64,000 nucleotides of DNA, from the NCBI GenBank assembly GCA_019316985.1, contig CP079215.1:5890001-5954000 (forward strand), given 5' to 3'. A program made the translations under genes and the position numbers. Shown one piece after another: positions 9,201 through 21,472 of the stretch; position 1 is the first letter of the stretch, and every line of letters begins with the position of its first letter. The notes under the pieces were generated by a model. That model was not told the origin of the DNA and did no database searches. It was given only the letters and a program-made list of their open reading frames with translations. The stretch is from Paraniabella defluvii (lineage in GTDB: Bacteria; Bacteroidota; Bacteroidia; Chitinophagales; Chitinophagaceae).

Positions 9201-11588
9201 ATGTTCAAAAGTTATATAAAAATAGCCTGGAGAAATCTTCGAAATAATAAATGGTATAGCGCCATCAATATCATTGGCCTGGGTGTTGGCCTGGCCAGCT
9301 TTATATTGGTACTTCTTTTTTGAACTATGAGTTAAGCTATGACAAATGGAACCCAGAACTGGAGAAAATTTATAAGCTTGGACTTGAAGACAAAGATGGC
9401 ATTGCATGGAATGGCGCAACTCCCGAGCCTTTAGGTCGCCTGATAGCCGGTAAATACAGCAATGCGGAGGCCGCTACGCGCATGGGTGGCGCGGGTGATT
9501 ATGAAATACTGGTGGCAGCCAACGATAAGAAAATATATCAGAAAGGGATTACCGAAGTAGACTCCCTGTTTTTTAAAGTATTTCCCTACCAATTGTCCTC
9601 AGGCAACATTAATACCGTCTTGAATGCGCCAAATGCAGCAGTTATTACAGAAGCCGTTAAGGAAAAACTTTTTGGCCACGAAGATCCGATCGGGAAGACG
9701 ATCAAACTCTATGGCCGGCTGGAGGTAGTAGTAACCGGCGTCATGCAATCGCCGGATCAGCCATCTGCATTAAATATGCAGGTACTATTCCGGTCTCCCT
9801 ATGAAAAATCCAATAGTCACTGGCAGAACTTTTCTTATCAAACTTTTATAAAGGTAAAAAGGCCGTTCCTTCCCGGAGCTTGAAAATGCTATCAACAATA
9901 TTTATTATAACGATCAGCAAAAAAAAGATAAGCTCACTTATCAGCAATACCTCGAAAAAGAAAGCAAAACGCTTGTTTTCTCCGAAAAGCTATCAGCGCT
10001 CCACAATTTCCTAAAAGTGGTGGCAGTAATTTTAAAACCGTAGTGGTATTGCTGGTTTTAGCGTTCCTGTTACTGGTTGCCGGGGCGGTAAACTTTAGTA
10101 ATTTATCCATTGCCGCATCCATTAAAAGAGCAAAAGAAGTGGGTGTAAGAAAAGTATTAGGAGGCCGGAGAAAGCAGCTGTTCTGGCAGTTTATGGGCGA
10201 ATCCATTCTATCCTGTTCAATAAGTTTATGTATTGCAGCGTTACTCGTAGTAGCATTGATGCCATGGTTCAAACAGGAGTTTAACATCCAATTTCCCCTA
10301 CTGGGTGCAAATATTCCCTACCTTGCTCTCCAGGTTGCTTTATGTATTGTTACTGTAATTTTATTGTCAGGTCTCTACCCTTCTGTTTTCCTGTCCCGTT
10401 TCAATACTTCCCAAATATTAAAGGGCAATTATTCGCAGGGAAAATCGGGCCTGAAGCTGAGAAACCTGTTGCTGGTTTTACAGTTTACACTTTCAACCTT
10501 CTTTGTTTTTGCTGTTATCGTGATCAGCTCCCAGGTTCATTATATGCAAACCAGGGATAAGGGTTTTTCCGGTCTCAAATAGTTCGCATTGAAGCGCAGC
10601 AAGCCACCAGGGAAGAAGGATTTGATAGAGCCCGGGCTACCCTCCTATCCATCCCCGGCGTTGAGCTGGTATCCAAAACAACGTTGGTGCCGGGTGATGC
10701 CGAAGTGGACACCATATTAAACGACTATACTTTCAACGGGCAAACGATAAGAATGACTACAGTTAAAGTAAGTGCCGACTATTTTAAAACAATTGGAACC
10801 CCGTATTGAAAGGCAGAAACTTTAATGATAGCTATGCCGATCAAAATACACGCAGCCTTATCTTAAATGAAACAGCTGCGCAGCTTTGGGGTAATCAAAA
10901 AGTTATCGGATCATTTGTGGGTATGCCTTACTGCGATTCGGTTAAAGCACAGGTAGTAGGTATTACAAAAGATATTAATGTTCAGGATCTGGCCAATGCG
11001 GTAAGACCAATTGCCTATTCTATCAATAATAAGGCATGCGGATACCTGTCGGGCGGAGCCCTTTTAGTAAAACTTTCCGGTAACGATCTATCTCAAACGA
11101 TCAGTAACATAGAAAACAGCTGGAAACAAATTGAACCGGAAGTTCCCGTCCGGTATAGTTTTCTTGATGAAAATTTCCAGAGGCTATTCAAGACCTATTT
11201 TACTATTCAAAAAACCATCAGCTTCTTTGCGCTGATAGCTATACTGATTTCTGCAATGGGGCTGTTTGCCCTTACGGCCTATATCATAAAGGAGCGTACC
11301 AAAGAAATCGGCATCAGGAAAGTACTTGGCGCTGAGGTCGGCGATGTGGTTATTCTAATCGGTAAGCTGTTCCTGCAGCTGATCTTTATTGCCTTGTTGA
11401 TTGCGATACCGCTTAGCTGGCTGGCTGCCACCAAATGGCTGCAAACATTTGCCTACCGCATTCATCTTAGCTGGTTGATGGCAGCAGCCACTATCCTTAT
11501 GATTGCGGTTATTGTACTGGTTACTATTGGTACGCAAGCGGTAAAGGCAGCGATAAACAACCCTGTAAAAAGTTTACGAAGTGAATAA
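9201..11588 (+). CDS. ABC permease, FtsX/MacB-like, copy 1 of 6 (frameshifts)
   Basis: Large permease of the Bacteroidota MacB-like type, about 795 residues: an N-terminal membrane helix, a MacB periplasmic domain, three helices with an FtsX motif, then a second periplasmic domain and FtsX unit. It begins MFKSYIKIAWRN, which recurs with variations in all six copies. The cytoplasmic coupling motifs are RAKEVGVRKVLGG in the first unit and RTKEIGIRKVLGA in the second. The C-terminus is NPVKSLRSE. Frames change near 9315-9321 (T-run), 9860, 10007, 10577 and 10803. Extracellular substrate recognition or mechanotransmission is likely; the substrate is unknown. Confidence 0.9.
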
Positions 11589-11648
11589 GAGGTTTATTTT
11601 TTATGCCATGGTATTAAAAAGTGGTAACTATTAACTATCAATCCGTTT

Positions 11649-14030
11649 ATGTTCAACAATTATATAAAAACTATTTTCCGGAACCTTTGGAAGAACAAGG
11701 GCTATAGCTTCCTGAATATCTTTGGTTTGGCTATTGGCATCACCTGCGCGGGATTTATTTTCCTGTGGGTAGAACATGAAATCAGCTATGATCAATACCA
11801 CGCTAAGAAGGACAAGCTATATGAGGTAATGACCAACCAGACTTATGGAGCTCAAACCTCTACATTCAGCTCAACACCACTGCCGCTCGCGCCCGCTTTG
11901 CAGGCAGAAATACCCGGTATTGCAAATACCTGCAGGATAGCAGATAAAGGAACTAAACAACTATTAACAGTTGGTGATAAATCGATGTTTGCTTTGGGAG
12001 CCTATGCCGACGCCTCCATTTTTAACATGTTCAGTTTTCATTTTACAGAAGGCAATGCCAAAACGGCTTTCTTGCAACCCCACTCCTTAGTAATTACACA
12101 GGGAACTGCTGAAAAGTTTTTGGCAGTTCTGAAAATGTGGTGGGTAAAACAATAAGAGTAGACAATAATACGGTATATACAGTATCAGGTGTTCTAAAAA
12201 ACATGCCGCCTACATCTACCATTGGCTTTGATTGGGTAGCGCCGTTTGCGGTTTGGTATCAGCTCAATCAATCCCTGGCGCAGGCATGGGGAAATAACTG
12301 TCTGCAAACCTTTGTGGAATTGAAAGATGGAATAACGGCTGCATCAGTCAATAAATCCATCAGCAATATCATTAAAAAAGAGAGCCTGAAGCCACTGTAG
12401 TCCCTATATTATGGGCCATGAATGACTGGCACCTGAAAAGCGAATTTAAAAACGGGGTACAAACCGGTGGCGGCAGAATCGAGTATGTTCGTATGTTTTC
12501 GATCATTGCCTGGATCATATTGATCATCGCCTGCATTAATTTTATGAACCTGTCTACCGCACAAAGTGAAAAAGAGCCAGGGAAGTAGGCGTTAGAAAAG
12601 TATTAGGCGCCGGTAAACAGAAGCTGGTTGTTCAATTTATTGCAGAAACCTTGTTCATGGCCTTTCTGTCGGCATTTATTGCGGTACTGTTGATGTCTTT
12701 GCTGTTACCCGCTTTTAATTCGCTGGTACAAACCAATCTCATGCTTGGTATTACCAACCCGGTGCATATAATTGTTATTCTGGCAATCGCCGTTGTTTGC
12801 GGGTTGATAGCAGGCAGCTACCCCTCTTTTTATCTTTCGTCTTTTAACCCGGTATCTGTATTGAAAGGACTAAAAGTTAAAACAGGCAGTGCAGCATTTA
12901 TAAGAAAAGGTCTGGTAGTATTACAATTCAGCATATCCATCATCCTCATCGTAAGTACTGTTATTATCTTTCAGCAAATACAACATGTAAAAAGCCGCAA
13001 CCTGGGTTTTAATAAAAACAACCTGGTACAGATCGACATGAACGATGAAATCAGAAAGAACTATGCGGTTATTGAGCAAAATTTATTAAACACCAATGTT
13101 GTTGAAGATATTGGCCTGGCAGATTACAATAATTTATATGGAGGTAATAATACGGGGGCTGGCCTGGAGCGGGAAACCGGATAACGATAAAACACTGATC
13201 TCCACGCGTGGTATCACCCCGGGATTCTTTGATGCCTATGGAATGCAATTGATGTCCGGGAAAACTTTGTGATCATGGATAGTGCCCAAACTAACAATCC
13301 TAATATCATTATTACCCGGTCTTTGGAAAAAAAGATGGGCATTGGCAGCGCCCTTGGTAAAAAAAATATACTGGGATGGAAACAGCGAAGGTGGCCAATT
13401 TACGGTAGTAGGTGTAGTAAACGATTATGTCTATGACGACATGTACGCGCAACCCAACCCGGTGATATTTTACTGCACCAACATGAGCAGCCTCACCAAC
13501 ATGTATTTACGCCTGAAGCCGGGTGTTGATATAGAAACTGCTATTACCCAAATAACGGCAGCTATAAAACCACATACGCCCTCCTATCCCATTGCCAGTC
13601 GTTTTGTTGACGAACAGTTCAATCAAATGTTCCGGAATGAGCAATTAATAAGCACCCTGTCCAGGATTTTTGCTGCATTGGCTATACTCATTTCCTGCTT
13701 AGGTTTATTTGGACTTTCAGCTTATACCGCTGAAAAACGGACCAAAGAAATAGGTATCCGCAAGGTATTAGGTGCCAGTATCCCGGGCATTACAAAGCTT
13801 CTTTCAAAAGAATTTTTACTATTGGTCTCTATCTCCTGTTTAATTGCCTACCCCATCGCCTGGTTTTTAATGAACCGATGGCTTCAAAACTACTCATACC
13901 GAACCGAAGTCAACCTGTGGGTCTTCGTGATTGCAGGAGGCATGGCGATGTTCTAACCATAATTACCGTGAGTTTTCAGGCTGTTAAAGCAGCAATTGCC
14001 AATCCTGTAAGAAGTTTAAGAACGGAATAA
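11649..14030 (+). CDS. ABC permease, FtsX/MacB-like, copy 2 of 6 (frameshifts)
   Basis: Same two-unit architecture as its neighbours, starting MFNNYIKTIFRNLWKNKGY and ending NPVRSLRTE. Coupling motifs are REVGVRKVLGAGK and RTKEIGIRKVLGA. The first periplasmic domain has the family pattern HEISYDQYHAKKDKLYEV. It differs enough from copy 1 throughout to be an old paralogue rather than an assembly duplicate. Indels lie near 12125, 12395, 12565, 13165, 13262 and 13955. It follows copy 1 by 60 bases and precedes copy 3 by 46 bases with no room for separate promoters, so it is probably cotranscribed. Confidence 0.9.
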
Positions 14031-14076
14031 CCGCGCGTAAAGCTGCGCATTTTTTTCTACGAAAAAAGCTCAAAGC

Positions 14077-16516
14077 ATGTTTAAAAGTTATCTCAAAACC
14101 GCATTCAGAAGTTTAAGCCGCAACGGTAACTATACTGTAATCAATATAGCAGGACTGGCGGTTGGCATAGGGGTTTGCATGATCATTTTTATTGTGATAT
14201 CCTATCACACCGGCTTTGATAATTTTCATACAAAAAAGACCGTATTTATCGCGTGCTAACCGAATACCATCACACGGGCGATGCCAATATCAGCTATGGG
14301 AAAGATGTGCCTTTCCCTATGCCTGACGCTATAAAAGCGCGGTTTTCTCAAATAGAAGAAACGGCACCCGTTTTCGCAAGTCACGATGATCAGCTGCTGG
14401 TGCCTGCGGCCGATGATAAAGAGCAACGTATATTTAAAGAACCTACGGGTGTTTTCTTTACCAATGCTTCTTTTTTAAAATCTTCGATTTCCCGTTACTT
14501 GCCGGATCGTATGAGACTCTAAAAGACCCTAACAATGTTTTGCTTACAAAAGAAATAGCCGAAAAATATTTTGGCAATTGGGAAGCTGCACTTGGAAAGG
14601 TTATTGAGCTTGAAACAGGCGGCTATCTGTTCGAACACGGCAGTGACAAGTTAAAAGTTTCGGGCATCCTGGCCGGGATACCCGACAATACCGACTTCCA
14701 GCTGAAAATTGTGGTGTCGTATGGAACAGGATTTACCGGGAGCCTGATTGCTAAAAACACCAATTGGGAAGACCGCACCAATGCTGGCTTTGGCTGCTTT
14801 ATTATGTTGCGGCCCGGGGTTTCAACTCATGATTTTAACAGGCAGCTAAATGCTTATGCAACAAAAGCGCAATCGCCCGAAAACAAAGACAATTATCTCA
14901 TCCAGCCATTGCAAGCTGTTCATTACGATACACAGGCGGGTAATTACAGCAATACAACCATCAGCCATGAAATGCTGAATGTTTTATGGTTGATTGCCGG
15001 GTTTATTTTATTGATAGCCTGCGTAAATTTCATCAATCTTTCTACAGCACAGGCAGTTACCCGGGCAAAAGAAGTAGGCGTAAGAAAGGTTATGGGGGCA
15101 ATAGCCTGCAACTACGAACCCAGTTTATAGTTGAAACCTTTTTAATTGTTAGCATTGCAGTGGTGCTTGCTGTAATAGCCGCAGCCCTGGCCCTGCCTTA
15201 TCTGACCCGGTTGCTCCAGCTTCCGGTTGCTTCTGGTATTTTATCCAATAAGGCTGTCCTGCTGTTTCTTGTTGCAACAACCTTTATTGTAACGGCGCTT
15301 GCAGGGTTTTATCCATCTATTGTTTTATCCCGCTTCAATCCTGTTCATGCTTTAAAAAGTAAACTAACCGCTAATACAGCAAAAGGCATTTCATTAAGAA
15401 GAGGCCTGGTTGTACTACAATTTGTTATTGCCCAGGCATTGATTATAGGCACACTGGTGATTACAAAGCAAATGAATTATTTTATGGCAAGGCCCTGGGC
15501 TTTGATAAAGATGCAATCATAAATGTACCTTTCAGGGTGGATAGTCTCCGGATCAGCCGGCTCAGCTACTAGGGACCAATTATTACAGGTAAAGGGTGTA
15601 ATAGCAGTAAGCTTTAGTTCCGCTACGCCGGTTGAAGAAGGCAATAATACCTGGAGCACTTTTAAATTTGATAACGCTGTTAAGGAAACGGGCTTTAAAA
15701 TAATTACCAAATTTGCAGACACCGGGTATGTCCCTACCTATAAGCTGCACCTTGTTGCCGGAAGAAACCTACAGCCTTCGAATTTAACCAGGGAATTCCT
15801 GGTCAACGAATTGCTGGTGAAAAAACTGGGATTTAAAAATCCAGAAGATATATTAGGAAAAGAAATAAGCATTTGGGGCGACGTGATCAAATGCCCGGTA
15901 GTGGGCGTATTACAAGACTTTAACAACCGCTCTTTCCGTTATGAAGCAGCCCCGAGCTTATTGCCACCAATGTTACCATGTACAGCGTTGCCGGCATTAA
16001 ATTGCAAACTGAAAACATAGCAGCTGCATTAGCCCCGGTAAAAGCGATATGGGAGCAAACATTTCCCGGCTTTGTTTATGAATATAAGTTTTTAGACGAC
16101 AAGATCGGGAGTTTTTATAAACAGGAACTGCAGTTAAGCCAGTTTTATAAAATATTTTCTGCGCTCGCCATTTTTCTTGGCTGTTTAGGTCTGTACGGCC
16201 TGGCTTCTTTTATGACCGCTCAAAGAATAAAAGAAGTGGGTATCCGCAAAGTTTTGGGCGCCTCGGCAGGCAGTATTATTTACTTGTTTTCGAAAGAATT
16301 TATTTTATTGGTTATAGCTGCATTTGCTATTGCGGCGCCGCTTGCCTGGTATTATATGCATCACTGGTTACAGGATTACGCTTACCGGGTAGAGATTAGC
16401 TGGTGGTTATTTCTTTTGGGTGGGGCCGCCGTTACTTTTATTGCAATGGGCACCCTTGGTTTCCAGGCAATAAAAGCGGCAAGAGCAAATCCGTAAAGAG
16501 TTTAAGAACTGAATAA
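14077..16516 (+). CDS. ABC permease, FtsX/MacB-like, copy 3 of 6 (frameshifts)
   Basis: Starts MFKSYLKTAFRSLSRNGNY, a slightly divergent version of the shared N-terminus, and ends ...VKSLRTE after an indel near 16491. FtsX units carry RAKEVGVRKVMGA and RIKEVGIRKVLGA. The periplasmic region contains the MacB-like block LLTKEIAEKYFGNWEAALGK. Frames change near 14240, 14485, 15103, 15505 and 15950. About 810 residues when joined. Topology is inferred from hydrophobic blocks such as VLWLIAGFILLIACVNFINL and LLFLVATTFIVTALAGFYP. Substrate unknown. Confidence 0.9.
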
Positions 16517-16572
16517 TACTCCATATAAAATCGCTGATACAAAGTGTCAATATCAAATCATAAACCGGCAAT

Positions 16573-18994
16573 ATGTTTAAAAACTATATAAAAATAGCCT
16601 GGCGTAATATCGCAAAACGTAAGACAAACACTGCAATAAGTACACTTGGCCTGGCTGTAGCTTTTACCTGCTGTACGTTCTTGTTTTTAACTACCGCTTA
16701 TGAATTTTCATTTGACCGGTTTCATGACAATAAAAATCAAATATTCAAAGTATACAATAACTACAGTAGCCCGGTTAACAACGAAGGAATTACCCGTAGC
16801 GCTGCCATGAGTATACCCGTTAGCCCCATGCTAAAAAATGAAGTACCCGGCATTGAAAAAGTAACGCGCATTTTAAATGGAGAAAGTGGCGCCATGTATC
16901 AAAATAAAGAGCAAAGCCTGCAGGTAAATTATGTAGATGATGATTTTTTCGGCATTTTTTCATTCCCTGTAATTGCAGGCAACCGCCAGGCGCCTTTGGG
17001 AGGTATAGGCAATGTTGTATTAAGTGAGTATGCCGCAAAAAAATTATTGGGCAATGAAGATCCTATCGGAAAATTATAAAAGTTAAAACCGGGGAGACTG
17101 GAAAGATCTTTCCATATCTGCTATTGTAAAAGACTTTCCTCAAAACTCATCCATTACATTCGACGTGTTAATCCGTTCAGAGCTAAACCCTGCATATACA
17201 GCAAATCAAAACGACTGGAACCACCAGGATCATAGCGTATATGTTAAAATCAAACCCGGCGTAACGAGGGATGTAGAAAATGAAATCAAACCACTTGTTA
17301 AAAAATATAGAGCTGCGGATATTGATGAAATGAAGAGATTGGGCGTAAAACCTGATAAAAACGGCGACGTTTATACTTTAAAACTTTTGCCGCTGTCCGA
17401 AATACATTTCGACACCCAAATAGGAACAGGATCTGTAACGGCAAAAAGCTATTTGTATACATTAGTTCTTGTCGGCCTGTTTATACTATTAATCGCCGCG
17501 TTCAACTTCATTAACTTAAATATAGCCCAGGCCTTCACCCGCGTTAAAGAGGTAGGCGTACGTAAGAGCATTGGCGCAGGCACCCGCCAGATTTTTCTGC
17601 AGGTTTGGGGTGAAAGCTTTCTTGTTTGCCTCCTGGCGGTTATTATTGGCATAACCGCATTGACGATCTTAATCAAACCTTTCAACCAACTGCTGGGACA
17701 AAATATATCACTGCGCCATTTATATCAGCCCGCCACGCTGCTATATATTATTTTGATGGTTTTCCTTGTCTCGCTTTTTGCAGGGGATACCCGGCACTGC
17801 TTGTATCAAAGCTAAACACGGTACAGATTTTAAAAGGAACGGTTTCAGTAAAGCGCCCCGGCATACTAAGAAACCTGTTAATTGTGGTTCAATTTTCTTT
17901 AGCCGTTTTGTTAATGGCCTGCGGGCTCACCGTGTTCCGGCAATTTGAATTTATGCGTTCTATCCCTTTGGGATATAACCAGGCAGCCGTAATCAGCGTG
18001 CCGATTGACCATCCTGAAAATGGTAAACATATTATTGATGAGCTGCGCCGAAGACTATCATCGCAAACTGCTGTTATAAGTATAACAGGAAGCGATATTA
18101 ATTTTGGCTTAGGTAAAGATGGAAGCACTTCAACATCCTCTATTGGTTTTACACTTCATGATAACCTGGTGCGTACTAACCTGCTTACCGTAGATTATGA
18201 TTTTTTAAAAACAATGGGCATACAATTAAAAGCAGGGCGGGATTTTGATAAAAGTTTTGGCAGCGATACTTTACGAAATGTAATTATAAACGAAAGCATG
18301 GCCAATAAGCTGGGGATAAAAGACCCGGTCGGGTTTTCTTATCTCACCGATAGCTCAGAGCCGCGCTCCGTAGTTATTGGAGTGGTTCCTGATTTTCACT
18401 TATACTCTCCCCAAAAAAACCGCTCCCCTTTCTATATACATGGCCGGCAATAATGACTTCCTCAGCTATGCCTTAATAAATGTGAATACCCAAAATCCAT
18501 CCCAAATAATGGATCTGATAAAAAAGAATTTAAACAGCTCGAGCCCAATAATGATTTTAATGGAAGTTTTATTACCGAAAATGTAGACAGGTGGTATAAA
18601 AAAGAAAAACGTTTCTCCAGGGTTCTCGCCATTGCTACGGGCCTGGCTATTTTTCTTTCCTGCCTTGGCTTATTTGCAATGACCGCCTTGCTGGTCAATC
18701 AACGGGTTAAAGAAATAGGGGTTCGAAAAGTGTTGGGAGCTTCCGTGCAAAATCTAACTGCCTTACTATCCAAAGACTTTTTGTTTTTAATAGTAACAGG
18801 AGTAATAATAGCGATCCCCTTGCGCTTATGTTCCTGCAAAGCTGGCTGTCTGATTTTCCATATCGTGTAACTATTGGATGGCAGGCTTTTGCTTTAGTGG
18901 AGCAGCAGCATTAGTTGTTGCGATAGCTACCATTAGTTTACATACCATAAAAGCAGCCCTTGCCAACCCTGTAAAAAGCCTTAGAACAGAATAG
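16573..18994 (+). CDS. ABC permease, FtsX/MacB-like, copy 4 of 6 (frameshifts)
   Basis: Starts MFKNYIKIAWRNIAKRKTN and ends NPVKSLRTE. The first FtsX motif is RVKEVGVRKSIGA (Ser-Ile in place of the usual Val-Leu) and the second RVKEIGVRKVLGA. Breaks lie near 17078, 17780, 18440, 18560 and 18810-18895. The family's periplasmic pattern YEFSFDRFHDNKNQIFKVY sits after the first helix. It lies 56 bases after copy 3 and 44 bases before copy 5. The role within the array is unknown: it may form heterodimers with a neighbour, since FtsX-type exporters act as dimers. Confidence 0.9.
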
Positions 18995-19038
18995 AAGGGA
19001 AGTAAAATCTTAAACTAAAAATCTTAATACTAAATATC

Positions 19039-21432
19039 ATGTTCAGGAACTATATAAAAATAGCGTGGAGGAATATTGTAAAGAGCAGGTTTTACACCGC
19101 TATTACTGTTATAGGCCTGGCTACGGGTATTGCATTTACATTGATTATTGCCGCCTATGTATGGGGCGAGCTACAGGTAAACAGAAATTTAAAAAATGTA
19201 GCGCAACAATATGTTATTCAAAGTAAATGGAAAAACCCGGGTGAAGGCTTCGAAATGGCAACGCTCGGACCGCTGGCAAAAACCCTGAAAGAAGATTATC
19301 CCACTCTTGTAAAAAACTATTACCGGTTTGATGGTATTACATCAAGCATTTATAAAAAGACAAAAGCTTCAGGGAGAGTATCCAGATCGGCGACAGCACT
19401 TTGTTAAATATGTATGGCTTCGGGCTGATAGATGGCGATGCATCGACCGCGCTTACGCAACCTTTTACTATTGTTATAACAGAGCATGCTGCTCAAAAAT
19501 ACTTTGGCAAAACAAATATTGTCGGGCAAACACTAACCCTTGAAAACTTCTCCGGGGCAAAACATGACTTTCAAATTACCGGTGTATTAAACAAGTATGC
19601 TAAAAACTCCGTGACACAACTTTCAGAAGATTACCCTAGTGATTTTTTTATATCTAACGACAACCTGGAATTTTTTAACAGGGATATGAGCTGGCAAAAC
19701 CCTTCAATTGCTAATTATATTGAGCTGCAGCATGGCGTCTCTGCAAAAGATCTGGAACAGCCCATCGCTCAAATTATGAAAAGGGATGCCCCTCCAAGTT
19801 CCAGGAAGACCTTACCCCTATCTTGTACCGCTGAGAACCTATTACCTTGATCAAAATAATGGAGTGGTAAGAAAAATGATCTATTCCCTGTCAGCAGTAG
19901 CATTATTTATTCTAGGGATGGCAGTTATCAACTTCATTAATATGTCGGTAAGCCGCTCTTCGGCAAGAATGAAGGAAATTGGCATCAGGAAAGTGCTGGG
20001 CGGCATAAAAAAACAACTGGTCATCCAGTTTCTTACCGAATCAGTAATCATTGTATTGCTGGCTACAGTGGCGGCGTTTGCAGTATACCTGCTCACACAA
20101 GGCTTCTTTAGCAACCTGCTTGGTAAAAACATTCCTTCCCTTAACGACTTCCCGGTTTATTATATGGTATACCCCATGCTATTCATTTTTCTTGCAGGTA
20201 TGGGAGCCGGTCTCTATCCCGCTTTTGTACTCGCATCCTTAAAATCGGTTGAATCGCTTAAAGGAAAATCAGACTCCGTAAAAAACAATGTGCTGTTACG
20301 TAAAGGACTTGTAGCTTTTCAGTTTATTACAGCAACGGTTGCTTTTGTGGGAGCTATTGTTATTTCCAAACAGGTTAACTTCTTCCTGAGCAAAAAGCTG
20401 GGATATAACAAAGACTATATTATATCAGCACAGGTGCCAAGAGACTGGTCGCAGCAGGGCGTTGATAAAGTGATAGCAATAAGAAACCAGTTTAAAATGC
20501 TGCCCGGTATCAAAGACGTCTCCCTGTCGTATGAGGTTCCGGACGGAAATAATGTCGGGCAAGCATATATCTACCGCCAGGGTACAGATACAGCCAAAGC
20601 CTTACCCATGCAGTTCCTCAGCTCCGATGAGCAATTCATCAACCTGTACCAGATTTCCTTAACAGACGGAACCGGCTTTCAGGGCAACAGGCTTGATTCG
20701 GGTAAAATAATTATGAATGAAACGGCTATTAAATCTCTGGGGTTTAATGCGTCGAAAGATGCCCTGGGCCAGCAAATAAGGTTTTTAGGCGATCCCACCA
20801 TTTTTGAAATTACCGGCATTACCAGCGACTTTCATTTTGGCTCGATGCAACAAAAAGTGCAACCCGTTATTATAGCCAACGTACAGTTTGCACAAATATA
20901 CCGGTACCTGTCGTTTAAACTTACTCCGGGAACCTGTCTTCTGATATTGATGCACTACAGAAAAAGTGGGCAACATTGCTGGGTAACGCTCCTTTGAGTA
21001 TAAATTCATGGACGACACCTTAGCCAATTTATATAAATCGGAAATACAATTAAAGCGGGCCGCGTACGTAGCTACAATACTGGCATTGATCATTGTGCTA
21101 CTGGGCGTAATAGGTCTGATATCCTTAAGCATCCGGCGCCGCACCAAAGAAATCGGGATCAGGAAGGTGCTGGGCTCATCGGTTACCGGCATTTTGCTGC
21201 TCTTTATCAGGGATTTCCTGATGATCGTATTGATTGGTGGCCTGATTGCCTGCCCCGTAGCTTATCTCCTAATGAGCAACTGGCTGAAGGATTACGCGTA
21301 CCGGATCCCCTCACATCAACACCTTTTATTATTGCCGTGGCAAGCATGGCATTTGTCACTATCGCACTCATCAGCTTGCAAACTATAAAAACGGCTTTAA
21401 CAAACCCGGTAAAAAGTTTAAGAACGGAATAA
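19039..21432 (+). CDS. ABC permease, FtsX/MacB-like, copy 5 of 6 (frameshifts)
   Basis: Starts MFRNYIKIAWRNIVKSRFY and ends NPVKSLRTE. This is the most divergent copy in its first periplasmic domain: the usual SYDxxHxxKDxIYxV block is replaced by VNRNLKNVAQQYVIQSKW, so it may recognise a different ligand or partner. Coupling motifs are RMKEIGIRKVLGG and RTKEIGIRKVLGS. A long uninterrupted segment (19786-20930) covers the middle FtsX unit and second periplasmic domain. Indels lie near 19372, 19785, 20932 and 21303. Same orientation and spacing as the rest of the operon. Confidence 0.9.
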
Positions 21433-21472
21433 AGCTATATGTCGCTAATACAAAATCTTAAATACTAAATAT